Source of the DNA: Meconema thalassinum
Taxonomy: Eukaryota; Arthropoda; Insecta; Orthoptera; Tettigoniidae
NCBI GenBank assembly: GCA_946902985.2
Contig: OX336389.2
Span: 1,011,499,441 to 1,011,563,440, forward strand
Length of the DNA stretch: 64,000 nt
Direction: 5' to 3'
Both the position numbers and the translations under genes were made by a program. This document shows, piece by piece, positions 1 to 11,115 of this stretch. Numbering within the stretch: the stretch's first letter is position 1; the number at the start of each line of letters is the position of its first letter. The notes under the pieces were generated by a model. The model was not told the DNA's origin, searched no databases, and saw only the letters and a program-made list of their open reading frames with translations.

Positions 1-403
1 CAATTATTGTTGATAGTTTAACTGATTAATGGTATGACAATATACAGCATCAGCAGTGTTTTGAACTCTGCTGATAGTAATCCTCTTACCCGTACGTTAT
101 TCTGGCTTAGAGCTGGTAAATGGCCTCTTAAAGTAATTCTGCTAATGTTTATTAAGAAGAAATATATAGCATAACAGAGAGAGGGGGATGGATGCCTAAT
201 TATGAACATATTATCAATATGCGGATCTCAATTGGTCAAACTATAGGCCTTTTTTTTTTTCTTCCCTTCTTGGGGAGCACTCCAAGCCTGCTCTCCCACG
301 TAATGGTCAACTCAAGCTACACCGCCTCCGACATTCCGTTAGAGCTAGATAGTATGAGAAAACTGTCAAGGGATTGGAAGGATTTGCTCTTTGAGGCGTA
401 GTG
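1..403. other. No gene recognised
   Basis: AT-rich sequence with a poly-T run near 249-260. The short open frames here have no recognisable domain, so nothing is called. Confidence 0.6.
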
Positions 404-409
404 CCTGCC

Positions 410-595
410 CCACACATTGAGAGCGTGGTGATGCAGCGGTCAAATTGTTTGCCTTTCACCAAGGTGGACCTGGTTTGATTCCCGGCCAATGCACGTGAGA
501 TTTTCGAAGTGAAATCCATGTCGTGTGGTTCGGATTCTTCGTAAAAATGGATGTCCGTGGTTTATGATCACGAAATTAACGGTCACATAGAACTA
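410..595 (+). mobile_element. tRNA-derived SINE remnant
   Basis: A tRNA-like head is visible: an A-box-like stretch (gtggtgatgcagcgg) followed about 45 bp later by a B-box-like ggtttgattccc, then a non-tRNA body. This is the layout of an RNA polymerase III SINE. No target duplication is seen, so the ends are approximate. It could also be a diverged tRNA pseudogene, but the extra body argues for a SINE. Confidence 0.5.
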
Positions 596-738
596 CAATC
601 TTCTTTTTTCTCTACACACTGCATGTTACAAGGCATCAATATGGATCCATGGTGGTTGTATAAGGTACGGCAAAGGGCCAGGTGAAAGTCTTGTAGGTGG
701 AAAGTGCCTGCAGGTAAAACCTTGCTTTGGGACAGTAC

Positions 739-3102
739 CAGGGATGGTAAAGTGAACGAAATTTTATATTTCACTCTGGAGCAGGAGTGGAACTAAATTC
801 AGCCAGCCAATTCAATATTATTCCGGCGTAGAATTAAACCTGGAGGAAAACATATAATTTCACTCCGACAACGAATTCAATTGGGAATTAAATATTGAAT
901 TCTATTCCTCTCAGAATAAATCTCGTAATGAAATGAAATTCAATTCCACTGGGAGTGAAATTGCATTGCATTTTATTCCTCGCGGAATGAAATGTTGAAA
1001 GAAACACTAGATTTTGTTCCGAAGGGAATAAAACTAAATCCAAAGAATTCAATTTAATTCTCGTCGGAGTGAAACTCTGAAAGAAACATTGAATTCCACT
1101 CAGGCGGGTATGAAATTAAATCCATACGCTTTAATTCTATTCCTCTCGGAATTAAATTGTGAATTAAACATTTAATTATATTCCGACAGGAATGAAATTG
1201 AATCCATACGCTTTAATTCTATTCCTCTCGGAATTGAATTGTGAATAAAACATTTAATTATATAATCCGACTGGAGTGAAATTAAATGCATGGAATTTAA
1301 TTCTATTCCTTTCGAAATTAAAATCTGAACAAATTATTTCGGTCTATTCCGACCGGAGTGAAATGTAATCCATACAATTGAATTCTATTCTTCTCGGAAC
1401 GAAACTCTGGACGAACATTTAATTTTATTTCAGCCGGAGTAAAATTATATCCATGGGATATGTTATAATTCAAACGAACATTTAATTCTATTCCGCTCGG
1501 AGAGAAATATTACATCCATACAATTTATTTCTATTCAGGCCGGGGTGAAATTAAATCCATGCAATTTAATTCTATTCCACTCGGAATAGCGCTCTGAACA
1601 ATGGCGACGTTTTACGGATGCCCTACCTTAGGGACGGAACAAGAGGAACTAAGTCAAAGGTAAGTCAGTCAAATTTAATTTCACTCTCAGTCGACGATTT
1701 AATTGTATTCCGACCACAAGATTTAATTTCACTCTGACCTCAAGATTTAATTTCACTCCGACCTCAAGATTTAATTTCATTCCTCATTTAATTTCACTCC
1801 GAGTCGAAGATTTAATTTCATTCCGACATCAAGATTTAATTTTATTCCACATTTAATTTCATTCCGCCCTGACGATTTACTTTCATTCCACATGTAATTT
1901 CATTCCGATTCCAAGGTTTAATTTTCCTCCACATTTCGTTTCATTCCGACCTCATGATTTAGTTTCATTCCAGATTTAATTCCATTCCGACTCCAAATAT
2001 TAATTTCATTCCTTTCATTCTATACTTCTTGTTTGATTTATGGTAAATAATAATAATAACAATAATAATGATAATAATAATATTTTCAATCATCCTGCGA
2101 ATTTAATTTCATTCCACAGTTAATTTCACTCCGACCCCAATATTTAACTTTATTCCGAATTTAGTTTAATTCCAACCTCAATGTTTAATTTTGTTCCACA
2201 TTTAATTCCATCCCTTGTTCAACATGTAATTTCATTCCACATATAATTTCATCCCGAGTTCAAGAATTATTTTCATTCCAGATTTAATTCACTTTAAGAA
2301 GCCTCCGTGGCTTAGGCGGCAGCACGGCGGCCTCTCACCGCTGGGTCCGTGGTTCAAATCCCGGTCACTCCATGTGAGATCTGTGCTGGAAAAAACGGAG
2401 GCAGACAGGTTTTTCTCCGGGTACTCCGGTTTTCCCTGTCAAAATTTCATTCCAGCAACACTCTCCACTATCATTTCATTTCAACTGTCATTCATATAAT
2501 CATTGCCCCAGAGGAGTGCGTCAGGCCTTGGCAGCCGGCACAGCTCATATCCTCGCCGCTAGATGGGGGCTTCATTCATTCCATTCCTGACCCGGTCGGA
2601 GACTGGAAGCAGGCTGTGGATTTTCATTTAATTCACTTTAAGTTTCACTCCATGCATTTCGATCTTTCTTATTATGAATGGAACTTAATTATTCACATTT
2701 CACTCCTCACATTTTATTCCTTAATTTCACTCTCAATTTAAGTTCACACAGAGTTTCATGAACAAGTTTAATTCCTGTTAGAAATTAATTCCGAATTTCA
2801 TTCCTTTTAATTCAAGAAATGGTTTCGTTTACACATTTCAGTCCTTACATTTCACTACTTGCATTTCATTCGTCACATTCTATTCCTAATTTAATTCCTC
2901 TTCGAATTTCATTCACTAAACCATTTTCTCTTTAATACAGTTCTACGAATCGCGTTTAATTTTGTTCCTTTCAATTCTGTTCCAATTATCATACTTTTAT
3001 TTTAATTCCTCTTCACATATATATTCATTCCAGACTTTTGAGTGTTTAAACCATCTAATTTCACTCCTTTTTATTTTAATTTCGTTCTCTTTACCATCCC
3101 TG
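739..3102. mobile_element. Non-autonomous hAT element built of internal satellite repeats
   Basis: The 25-bp ends (739-763 and the reverse complement of 3078-3102) match at 24 positions and begin cagggatggtaaag. The element is flanked by 8-bp duplications gacagtac (731-738) and gacagcac (3103-3110), one mismatch apart. CAGGG termini and an 8-bp duplication are hallmarks of the hAT superfamily. No transposase is encoded. The body is degenerate repeats: the left half (about 780-1620) repeats a roughly 70-120 bp motif with ggaatgaaatt cores, and the right half (about 1660-3080) repeats a shorter unit with atttcattccgacc cores, mostly in the opposite polarity, so the element can fold back on itself. 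A trinucleotide-rich stretch lies near 2045-2085 and a SINE has inserted at 2299-2625. It must have relied on transposase from elsewhere. Confidence 0.82.
2299..2625 (+). mobile_element. tRNA-derived SINE with 17-bp target duplication
   Basis: The sequence starts gcctccgtggcttaggcgg with an A box, has a B box in gtggttcaaatcccgg about 50 bp later, and continues into a roughly 250 bp body. It is flanked by a perfect 17-bp direct repeat, atttaattcactttaag, at 2282-2298 and 2626-2642, as expected for LINE-driven target-primed insertion. The duplication comes from the hAT body, so the SINE is younger than the hAT element. An open frame at 2349-2741 across it is accidental. Confidence 0.85.
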
Positions 3103-3110
3103 GACAGCAC

Positions 3111-3470
3111 AGAAGACCCTCAAGTTTTGAGGAAATACTGAATTGTCATGTAGCAATAACAATACGCCTAAGCCCAAGACCACAACGGAACAGCTAACTA
3201 CTCATCGTAATCTTCTGCTGCATCAGTTTCGACCTCCGATTCCCTGTTTCCGTATTCATCTACCACAGGAATATGATTCACCTCTTCGTGGAAATACTGC
3301 ATAATTATCTTCTCTGTATGTTCAATCTCGTTCCTCCATATCTCGTATGTCATCTATTGTATATTACAATTTAATTTTGAGAACTGAATCTAATCCCCAA
3401 AATACGTACCTAAGAAAACCATACCGAAAACGCCAGTGGCGATCATTTCAACACAACAAGCCAAAGCGCT
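3111..3470. other. Unassigned flank between hAT and Penelope remnants
   Basis: No domain, repeat or RNA gene is recognised. The stretch just before 3471 may be the 5' part of the Penelope element. Confidence 0.4.
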
Positions 3471-4029
3471 ATGGATAAGAAGCGAAATAAGGTTCGCGCA
3501 CACAAAAAAGAAAAAAAAATCAACCAACAATTGTACGACATTCAAATGCAATTAAGTAATTTCTGGCATCGATCCCAATGGAACACCTTCACGGAAAACG
3601 TACACAACACTGTCAAAACAAGAGCAACGAGAAAACATGAATCACTAGAACGAATTAAAGAAGACCAGGAGATACACTAATAATCCTGATGAACAACACA
3701 TTAATAACAATGAATTCAACTTCCACAGCACAGTAAACAACAGAACGAACATACCGTTTTCCGCACAAGAAATGAATGTGTTAGACAAAGGATTGAAATA
3801 CAACTGCGCGGACGCACACCCAACTCACAACATCAAGCAATTAATTGCGGACATTGAGATAGCCAGACATAAACTTCCCAGCGCTCACGAGCCAGCGGGC
3901 TTCAATTCAATCGTACACTGGGCATTAAATATACCCATGACAAATGATAACTATAATAAGGAAATCACAATATTTAAACAAATAGCTATGGAAAATAATT
4001 TTCTCCCTGCAAAATGGATCAAATTGTAA
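3471..4029 (+). pseudogene. Penelope-like element, N-terminal region of reverse transcriptase (decayed)
   Basis: Two open segments (3471-3680 and 3772-4029) carry the features that precede the RT domain in Penelope-like elements. The first is a basic region with a pattern like QQLYDIQMQLSNFW. The second has LDKGLKYN followed by IADIEIARHKLP, which resembles the conserved pre-RT block of the family. The segments are separated by stops and a frame change. The RT catalytic core that should follow is absent, so this is a broken copy. It belongs with the GIY-YIG remnant at 4257. Assignment is by motif recall; a profile search was not possible. Confidence 0.62.
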
Positions 4030-4256
4030 CCAGGCACAGAAGTAAAATAACTCAAAAGTGGGACAATACCGTAATTAGAACAAATTCGCGCGGTTTAATT
4101 ACGTTAACGCGAATACATACACAATCATCAATTCATTCAAGAAACAATGCATTAAGATAACATGCACAACAACACAACAAGAAAGCATCTGCACAGCAGT
4201 AATTAAAAGAAAAACAAGACCCGTAGTCAAAGTCAGGGGTCTATTCAATAACGCGC

Positions 4257-4565
4257 AAAGACACAGGGTGTGAAGCAAATTGCATTGGTCAAAGTGGTAG
4301 AAGAATGGACACGCGATACAAAGAACACAGAAATGCGATGAAAAACGGGACACACTCGGCCGTATAGGATCACATGTACGACGCGGGATTGAGATTTACT
4401 AACATTGAAACAGACTTCAAATTCATACATCACGAACCGGAAGAAAGAGCCCTAGACTTGAAGGAAGCAATCGAGATACACTTAGCTAAAATAAACAACC
4501 CTAACAATTTAAATGAACACACATTCATGGAGAATTCGCCCGACTTTGCGCTACTAGAAACCTTC
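4257..4565 (+). pseudogene. Penelope-like element, GIY-YIG endonuclease remnant
   Basis: One frame reads IGQSGRRMDTRYKEHRNAM, the typical G-Q-[ST]-G-R-x(3)-R-x(2)-E-H core of the C-terminal GIY-YIG endonuclease of Penelope-like elements. It continues after an in-frame TAG (about 4362) as an acidic and leucine-rich stretch ending near LLETF. A run of about 16 C follows at 4573. The 230 bp separating this from the N-terminal remnant show that the entire RT domain has been deleted. The element is inactive. Confidence 0.65.
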
Positions 4566-6608
4566 CTCCTCCTCCCCCCCCCCCCCCCGCCTTTTGGAAA
4601 CAACAAACAACATAACGCTGCAGCCAGGCTAGATAAGGGAGCAACAAGGGAAACATGTTATTGCATTAGGTTGTACTTTGTACCATATCTTCAATAAACC
4701 AAGGCTGGCATTATTGGCAGTATTAAAGTTTCCAAGACATTCTCAATAGACCGGGTACGCTTAAAGAGGGCTGTTAAGCTTACGCGTGGCGAGAATGAAT
4801 TCTGGCCTTTAATAGTTGAAGATGTCCAGAATACGGTAACATGCACCATATTAGGATGACTGAGAATCTTTTACAGCACACATATATTACATCGCTGGAT
4901 GATCACAGACAGTTAGGAACTCAGGGGAAAGGCCAATGAGGTTAAGAGATAACGTAACAAGATATGAAATCCCTTCCAGTTCACTGCGGGCAGTGGAGGT
5001 TGAAGCTGCGCGGAAATGGATCACACACCGCTCAAACAGCAAAGTTCACAATCTACAATAACCTGACCATTTAATAACAATCACAGTAAGCAAGCAAACA
5101 TGAATGTCAATCACCAATATTAATTAATATCTTAACAAAAAATCACATATAACTAACAAATCTTGACTAGTTGCGCTAGTTTAATTACTTCAACTTAATA
5201 AGTGTTTATATTGTAAATAACATCACCCATACTTGTAGACATAGAACCCATACTTGTAGACATAGATTCAATAGCTGGAGTGTAAAGGATCTGATGATTG
5301 CTTGGCGATCGAAACTGGTCATCCAAGTGTATTGACTAATCTCATCTGAAAATTTTCAGGATTAGAGAAGCACCCATTACAATTGGTACAATCGTGTTGA
5401 CCGACTTAACAATAAATTTCGTGTTTTCCCACTCCAGACAAATGCCGGGAAGGCTCCTAACTGAAGACCACAACTGCCTCCTTCCCAATCCTAGTCTTAA
5501 TTACATGTACATACACTAATACGGACACCGTAGTGATACAGATTATCAGTCAGAATACACACACAGACACAAGTACACGAGACTGCTTTACCATGATGTT
5601 ACAATGCTCCTAAATGAAACAACTAATAGAAATTGTGAATAATTTTAATAATGGCTTCTACATTCCTATTTGGAACATGACGGAAAACTGAAGAAATTTT
5701 CTTAACAATTGTGGGACCTACTAAAAGAAGATGCACTTTGTATACATAAACGTACAACATTTCTATTTAATACATTACTGTACATCCACTTAACATACCT
5801 GATCGATAGCCTCCTTTCAAACACTGGTCTGGTCTTGAAGCCTCGGTTTTGTTGTAGTAGTCTACTGCTTTGCCACAAACAGCACAAGTTCAATTGTATT
5901 GAAAAGGGAATGGCGAGGAAGTTTAGGACAATATGCCCCTCATTTGTGAAGTATCTCGTTGACAAAATACAGTAATCTACATGGTAAAAATAATATTATG
6001 TTTCATTACTCAGTTACGACAACTTGTATGTCATATCCCCGTCACAGAAGAAAAGAAACGAAAGTCCTAGACACTGGTGGGGTTTAACAACAAATCTTTT
6101 GTGGAAATAAAATATCCTTTCAGATGATTGATCCATACTACACAACCTTTTAAGTTTAACCTTCGTTGCACTTTCAGGAGGTACCACACTATTCTTTCTC
6201 AATCATGACTGAAACAAATAGAAATTTATTTTTATTTATCTGCCTACTAGTAAGTATCGGTCAGTGCTACAGTTGAGCTACATAAATTATCACCAATACA
6301 TTCACACGAATCAATATCCTGAATGAAGTACCACAGAAAACAGAGACAACCACTAGTTACTGTGCCATGCCGAGCGTGAATCATACTTCCTGGTTTACAA
6401 GTAACATTGCACCCTGTGAAATATGTTAAATCCTACCTAACAGGAAAGTCATGTCTGAGTGGCATGTGAATAATGAGCCATTGTTTCATAAACAATTTGT
6501 TAATTCCCCCATGCAAATATAATGGCTTTGCTCTTGGAAGAGGAGAATAATGTAATCAATTCCTACGTTAAATTACAATATTAGAGGGATAATTTAACCC
6601 TAGATTAT
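4566..6608. other. Long stretch without recognisable genes
   Basis: Open frames are short and show no domain. A 21-bp tandem duplication (acccatacttgtagacatag plus one base) occupies 5225-5266. The first few hundred bases may be the untranslated tail of the Penelope element, but I see no defined end. Confidence 0.5.
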
Positions 6609-6667
6609 GTTGTTAGTTAGTTAGTTATTATTGTTTTAAGGGGCGGAACAGCGAGGTCATCTGCCTC
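6609..6667 (+). repeat. Dispersed repeat end, copy 1
   Basis: The stretch runs gttagttattattgttttaaggggcggaacagcgaggtcatctg (given here only as landmarks: gttagttatt, ttttaaggggcggaac, gaggtcatctg). Near-identical copies occur inverted at 9634-9681 and direct at 61986-62029, so it is part of a dispersed family, possibly a short non-LTR element tail. The full element is not delimited. Confidence 0.5.
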
Positions 6668-7669
6668 TAAATGTTATGTTGCTAAGTGAAAATTTTGTTT
6701 AGGTTATGTTTGGATTGATTAATACAAAGAATGCTGTCAGATGACTATTTCAAAATTTCAAAAGACAACTACCGGTACGCATTCTGTGCCCTTACTGAAG
6801 ATGAAAATATATAAAACGAAGAAATAAGTAACTGAAGAGAACAGGGCCCTGTAGGCTACTAACTTCTGACACAAATTCCAAAATCCATTCTGGAAAGTTA
6901 TATTCCGTGGAGTTTCTCCTACATCTTTCTCACTTGTTTTAGGCATCTTGATGAAATCTAAATAAGAATTTATGCAATCATTATATAAAAGTTTCGAAAC
7001 ACTTCAGGCGAGTGAAAATAAATACATATTTATATGTTATATAATCTAAAACTATAATAACCGTAGTAACTGTTTTAATCGATGTATTTTAGTAGTACTT
7101 ACATTGTACAATCCCATTAGACGAGAAATTCTAAAGGAAAATGTAATATTATTCAATCAAATGAACAGTCACATGGCTCGGTGTATTACAATTACGAATT
7201 ACAATGTTGGTCACATTTCGAGCAATGCATTCTGGGAGCTATCGCGAGCCAACTTCTTCCGAAATTCGGCAACTTTATGGCAAGAGTTTTTAGTGGTAAT
7301 TTCCCTATTTGGAGAATATTTGGTAAGTATAGTTGGTGCCACTGTAAATCAATAAATTCTACCACAAACCACCATGCATTTGGTGATATAGGACGAATAG
7401 TAAGGTTGCCTATTTAGTGACTTATTTAGGGTGGCGCGGACTATATATCCTAACTCTAGACCCAGTGCTTGTGGAATAGTTTTCTAATACATTGGTGTTG
7501 TAACAAACTTGCGAAATCAGGTCATTTGACTGGTTTGTTATTATTGTTATTATTACTGTATTATTATTTGTTTTGTTGAAAATTGTCTGTAATTTCTCTT
7601 CTGTTCGTCGCCTTTCATTTATTGAGAGTCTGCTCAACTAGTAGGTGCGTATCCGTGTAATTATGAAAT
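6668..7669. other. No gene recognised
   Basis: AT-rich, with short frames only and trinucleotide-rich TTATTA stretches near 7538-7570. Nothing is supported. Confidence 0.5.
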
Positions 7670-7801
7670 ATGGACTCTGCGAATGTCGTGGATTATTTGG
7701 GAAAGAGTAAGCTATCGAAAGTGCATCAGTATCAGCAGCAGCTAGAGCAGTTGGAACGAAGTTTTATACGTGTCAATTCTTATACAGGTTTGCTAGAATA
7801 A
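7670..7801 (+). CDS. Small ORF, 43 aa, possible exon
   Basis: ATG at 7670 opens a 43-residue frame ending TAA at 7799-7801. It is rich in Gln, Leu and Glu (QYQQQLEQLE) with coiled-coil character, unlike the surrounding low-complexity DNA. A possible splice donor cag/gttt lies near 7786, and an acceptor-like ttcacccacag ends at 7826, but the intron implied would be only about 40 bp, short for insects. No family is recognised, and it may be chance. Confidence 0.22.
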   Translation: MDSANVVDYLGKSKLSKVHQYQQQLEQLERSFIRVNSYTGLLE

Positions 7802-8749
7802 ATGTTAATTCATCTTCACCCACAGGCCAGGAAGTCGAAGTGCGTTGTGCTCGTGATTTCGGGCAACGTCCAGCGGTCACTCCAGCTTGATGTGAAGCCA
7901 CCTGCATGTCCACCTCTTGTCCCGAACTTGTACTCTTCCTCACCCCTTCTTTCCTCATCATTATACTGCCAGATACTCTTGGTTCTTGCCCCTACGTTAT
8001 CTTATTTTCGAATGACTAAACTGTTTGAGGTGGAGTCTGGATATTTAAGGTTATTATGGAATCTCGTGGAATATGAATTTCCTAAAATATATTGCCTCGC
8101 TCTTATAAAACGCCTACCTCTTAGTCGGCCGGATCGCACGCCTCTACCACCGGTATCACTGGGTACTTCTCGCTCCGAAGTGTTTTGTCGCACATTGCCC
8201 TCTGATCCTTTCCCATTTCCGCCCCCGCCCCCTAGCCCTCCAGCGCCTATTCCACCTCCAACTCCACTTCCAAGTCTACCTCGAACTTCACCTCCTCCTG
8301 CTATTCAACTAGCTTGTCTGCCTCTACCGCCAGTACCGGAGGGTTCTTCTCGCTCCGATATTTTATGTCGCAAATTACACCCCGTTCCCGTTCCTTATCC
8401 TGATCCGAGCCCGAGTCCTCCACCTTCACCTCCAACTCCACATCCATCTCCACCTCGACCTCCAAGTCGACCTCCTTGCACGCCTCTACCATCAGTAATT
8501 GGGGAATATTTACTTAGCGAAGTATGTTGTTGGATTTTTAACCCCGATCCTGGATGCCCGACCCCATCTCCAACGCCACAGCAGCCTTTTCCACGAGAGC
8601 CAAACCCTGATAGAGCTTCCTATCGTTGCCCACTTCCTCTTGTGAGACCTGTGGATGATAGCAACAGTGTATGCAATCGAGGGCAGAGAAAGAAGGTGAG
8701 TACTCAGTGTACAGTAATTATAGAAATTATTATTTCTTTGTTAAATTGA
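7802..8749 (+). CDS. Proline-rich ORF, 315 aa, unknown
   Basis: This is a long open frame in otherwise gene-poor DNA. Residues about 110-250 hold three diverged copies of a roughly 60-75 residue unit: a head like TPLPPVSLGTSRSEVFCR, then a Pro/Ser run with PPPPP and PSPPPSPP. The DNA is a pyrimidine-rich imperfect minisatellite (cctccaactcca-like steps), so openness may come from composition. An acceptor-like site precedes 7827, and a strong donor consensus (aag/gtgagt) lies at 8695-8701, so 7827-8695 could be an internal exon. No domain is recognised. Alternatives are a decayed transposon gene or a non-coding minisatellite. Confidence 0.3.
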   Translation: MLIHLHPQARKSKCVVLVISGNVQRSLQLDVKPPACPPLVPNLYSSSPLLSSSLYCQILLVLAPTLSYFRMTKLFEVESGYLRLLWNLVEYEFPKIYCLALIKRLPLSRPDRTPLPPVSLGTSRSEVFCRTLPSDPFPFPPPPPSPPAPIPPPTPLPSLPRTSPPPAIQLACLPLPPVPEGSSRSDILCRKLHPVPVPYPDPSPSPPPSPPTPHPSPPRPPSRPPCTPLPSVIGEYLLSEVCCWIFNPDPGCPTPSPTPQQPFPREPNPDRASYRCPLPLVRPVDDSNSVCNRGQRKKVSTQCTVIIEIIISLLN

Positions 8750-9633
8750 TTTATTTTCAGTAGTTTTATCACAGTGTAAAAGATGGGGCTGGATCGCCTT
8801 ACCGTCATGTATTCTTTAACCAAATCGGAGCTAAAACTGCTTTATAATTCTACATCTGCATAATTTCCAAATTCTCTGGGATAATGACCAAATATGTCTC
8901 TAGCAATGGAACAACAACATGTAATATTTGTGGTGTAGTTGTATTTGTTGGAGTTGTGAGAATACCCGTTAATTATGCGTGTTTTAAATTTAACAAAGCG
9001 TTTTTGATTTATATTTTGTAGCATGATATGTTCCTAGAAGCGGCAAATGAATTCATTCACGCGATATATATGAAGCAATTTAAAAATTGATTAAGCCTTT
9101 TTGACTTATATTTTGTTTTATTTGAGCAGATGATCTCGATGCCCTGCTCCTTAAAATGACAATTACTACCACTATTTATAGTTCGTTGATAAGTGTCCTT
9201 ACAGTGCGATGAATTCATCCAGGGATGATGGAACAATTGACTGTTGACAACCCTAATATTGTATTTCACAGAAGCTTTTTCGAAGGCTGTGCCCAACTGT
9301 TACGCTTATACTCCACTTGATAAATTTACACTGCTTGTTTTTTTGTGTGTTCTACTTGGCAACCCTTGCTCGTTCTGGAACAGAGCCAGACAACTCTGAG
9401 TACACGTCTATTCCACCAAGCTGCTGTCTTGCTGAGTTCCCTGGCAGGTAGGCAGTATGTGAGTTGGAGGGGAAATATAGAGAGAGGGAAGCAGTCAAAC
9501 ATAGTAATTGTCGTTCCGGATACGCTGATCGCACTACAGACAGACTGGAACCTCGTGCTCTTGCTGATGTCACACTGCAATACAGTACTTGCTCTTCCTT
9601 GACAAACGCTACACTTGACTGGTACATTCTGGG
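8750..9633. other. No gene recognised
   Basis: Overlapping short frames on both strands at 9326-9627 have no domain and look accidental. Nothing else is supported. Confidence 0.5.
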
Positions 9634-9681
9634 CAGATAACCTCGTAGTTCCGCCCCTTAAAACAACAATAACTAACTAAC
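9634..9681 (-). repeat. Dispersed repeat end, copy 2 (inverted)
   Basis: The reverse complement reads gttagttagttattgttgttttaaggggcggaac and then gaggttatctg, matching 6609-6667 and 61986-62029 with few changes. Confidence 0.5.
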
Positions 9682-10720
9682 ATTCTGGGCTGGTCTAGAA
9701 AGATAAGTCAAGCGATGGCTGCAAAGCGTGGTGCTGATAGTCGTAATCGTAACCCGCTTTGCATTCTAGGACCAACTTGGTAACAATAGTACAATATTCA
9801 GTACACGACGTCATGCATGTGTTCCTACTTATTTAGTACTGTTAAGAATGTATGATGTATTAAATTTGCCTGCCCCACAACTAATAGCATATTGATATTT
9901 AAGTACAATTTTAAAATGATGCAATTGAACAAAATGTTCACTCATCGTACTATGTATGTGCACTTCCTGAGCATGCAGCACGACCTTACAAGGTTTTTTT
10001 GAATCCCCTTATGTGTATCATGTGTTCAAAGGTCTATGGATATTCCCGCTAGTGAATTTAAAATTCATGTTACCACCGTGAACAAGTTTAATGCTCTCAA
10101 GGTAGATAAATTTGAAAGGGCTGTAAAGTCGCCTCGCCTCGCCTCGCCTCGTCGCGTCGTTCTGTACTTACTATGAATTCTACATCAAACCCATCTACTG
10201 CTGAGGGAGTGTGCAATAGCTCACAATTATGACAATGCACAATATTCTTTTCTTAATCTTCAACGGTGGTTGAAGCAGATTTCATCTACCAATATTGTGG
10301 AAACAAATGTTAATATTACTGTAGCCGATCCTGGCAAAACAAGACGGTACCCTCAAATCCAGCTAAATGGACGCTGAATGTCAAAATATCACTCTTTGAT
10401 GTCCTTCCATGTCTACCGGAATATCAGGGACATTTAACAATTCCACGAGAGGTTTTATTCAACTCAAAGTAAACAAGTAGTTCTGTGAAGAATTACATAG
10501 CCTATTTTCATATATCCTACTTACATGTTAATTTCATCTATGAATCTGCTGACGTCCAATTAAACTCAATTCGTTTGATAACCCCAAGATAGCGGCTGTG
10601 CGAAATTTTTATAATTAAGTTTTTATTTCTTATGTGTTAACCGTGCGATCGAAGTGAACGTTTGAATAATGAACCTACGCAATAATGTTCATCTAATGGT
10701 ACATAGCTCTATGGCCTACA
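9682..10720. other. No gene; short (gcctc)n tract
   Basis: A pentanucleotide tract, four gcctc units followed by degenerate copies, lies at 10131-10159. The rest has no recognised feature. Confidence 0.5.
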
Positions 10721-11115
10721 TACACTGGCGAAAAAAAAAATCCCAACACCAAGAAGGGTTTGTGCCAGGTTAACGAACGTTGGTAGGCGTGTTTATACAT
10801 CTGAAAGATGACGTTGATTCAAATTTCCCGCAAATCGCAAAAGTGTAGCGCTAGTAGTGGCCCCATGACGTTGCACATCAGGTTTGCTTTAAATAGGCTA
10901 CGGGCTGTACTGTGCGAGAGCGTTAGTTACTTGTGAGAATGGACGGAGTGTCTGTGAGTCGGTCAAGAATGCCTTTACGGCGAAGAAGAGGCCAGTATTA
11001 ACAGCTCACTGCGTTTCAACGAGGCTGTGTAATAGGGCTACGTGAAGGTGGATTCTCCTTCCTTGCTCTTGCAGATCGACTTGGCAGGAATGTTTCCACT
11101 GTGCATGCGTGCTGG
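10721..11115 (+). pseudogene. Tc1-like transposon, 5' fragment with transposase N-terminus
   Basis: A TIR-like start (tacactggcg then a run of A) is followed by an ATG at 10969 opening MPLRRRRGQY, then TAA at 10999-11001. In the same frame comes a helix-turn-helix-like stretch with LTAFQRG, IGLREGGFS and LADRLGRNVSTV, as in the paired-like DNA-binding domain of Tc1/mariner transposases. The similarity stops near 11115, so the DDE catalytic domain and 3' TIR are missing. It is a different subfamily from the Tc1 copy at 33352. Confidence 0.7.

Noticed and set aside
2349..2741. 130-aa plus-strand frame
   Set aside because: It runs through the SINE and hAT repeat; no domain, composition follows the repeats.
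9326..9627. Three overlapping 84-91 aa frames
   Set aside because: Both strands open equally, with no domain or start context; likely composition.
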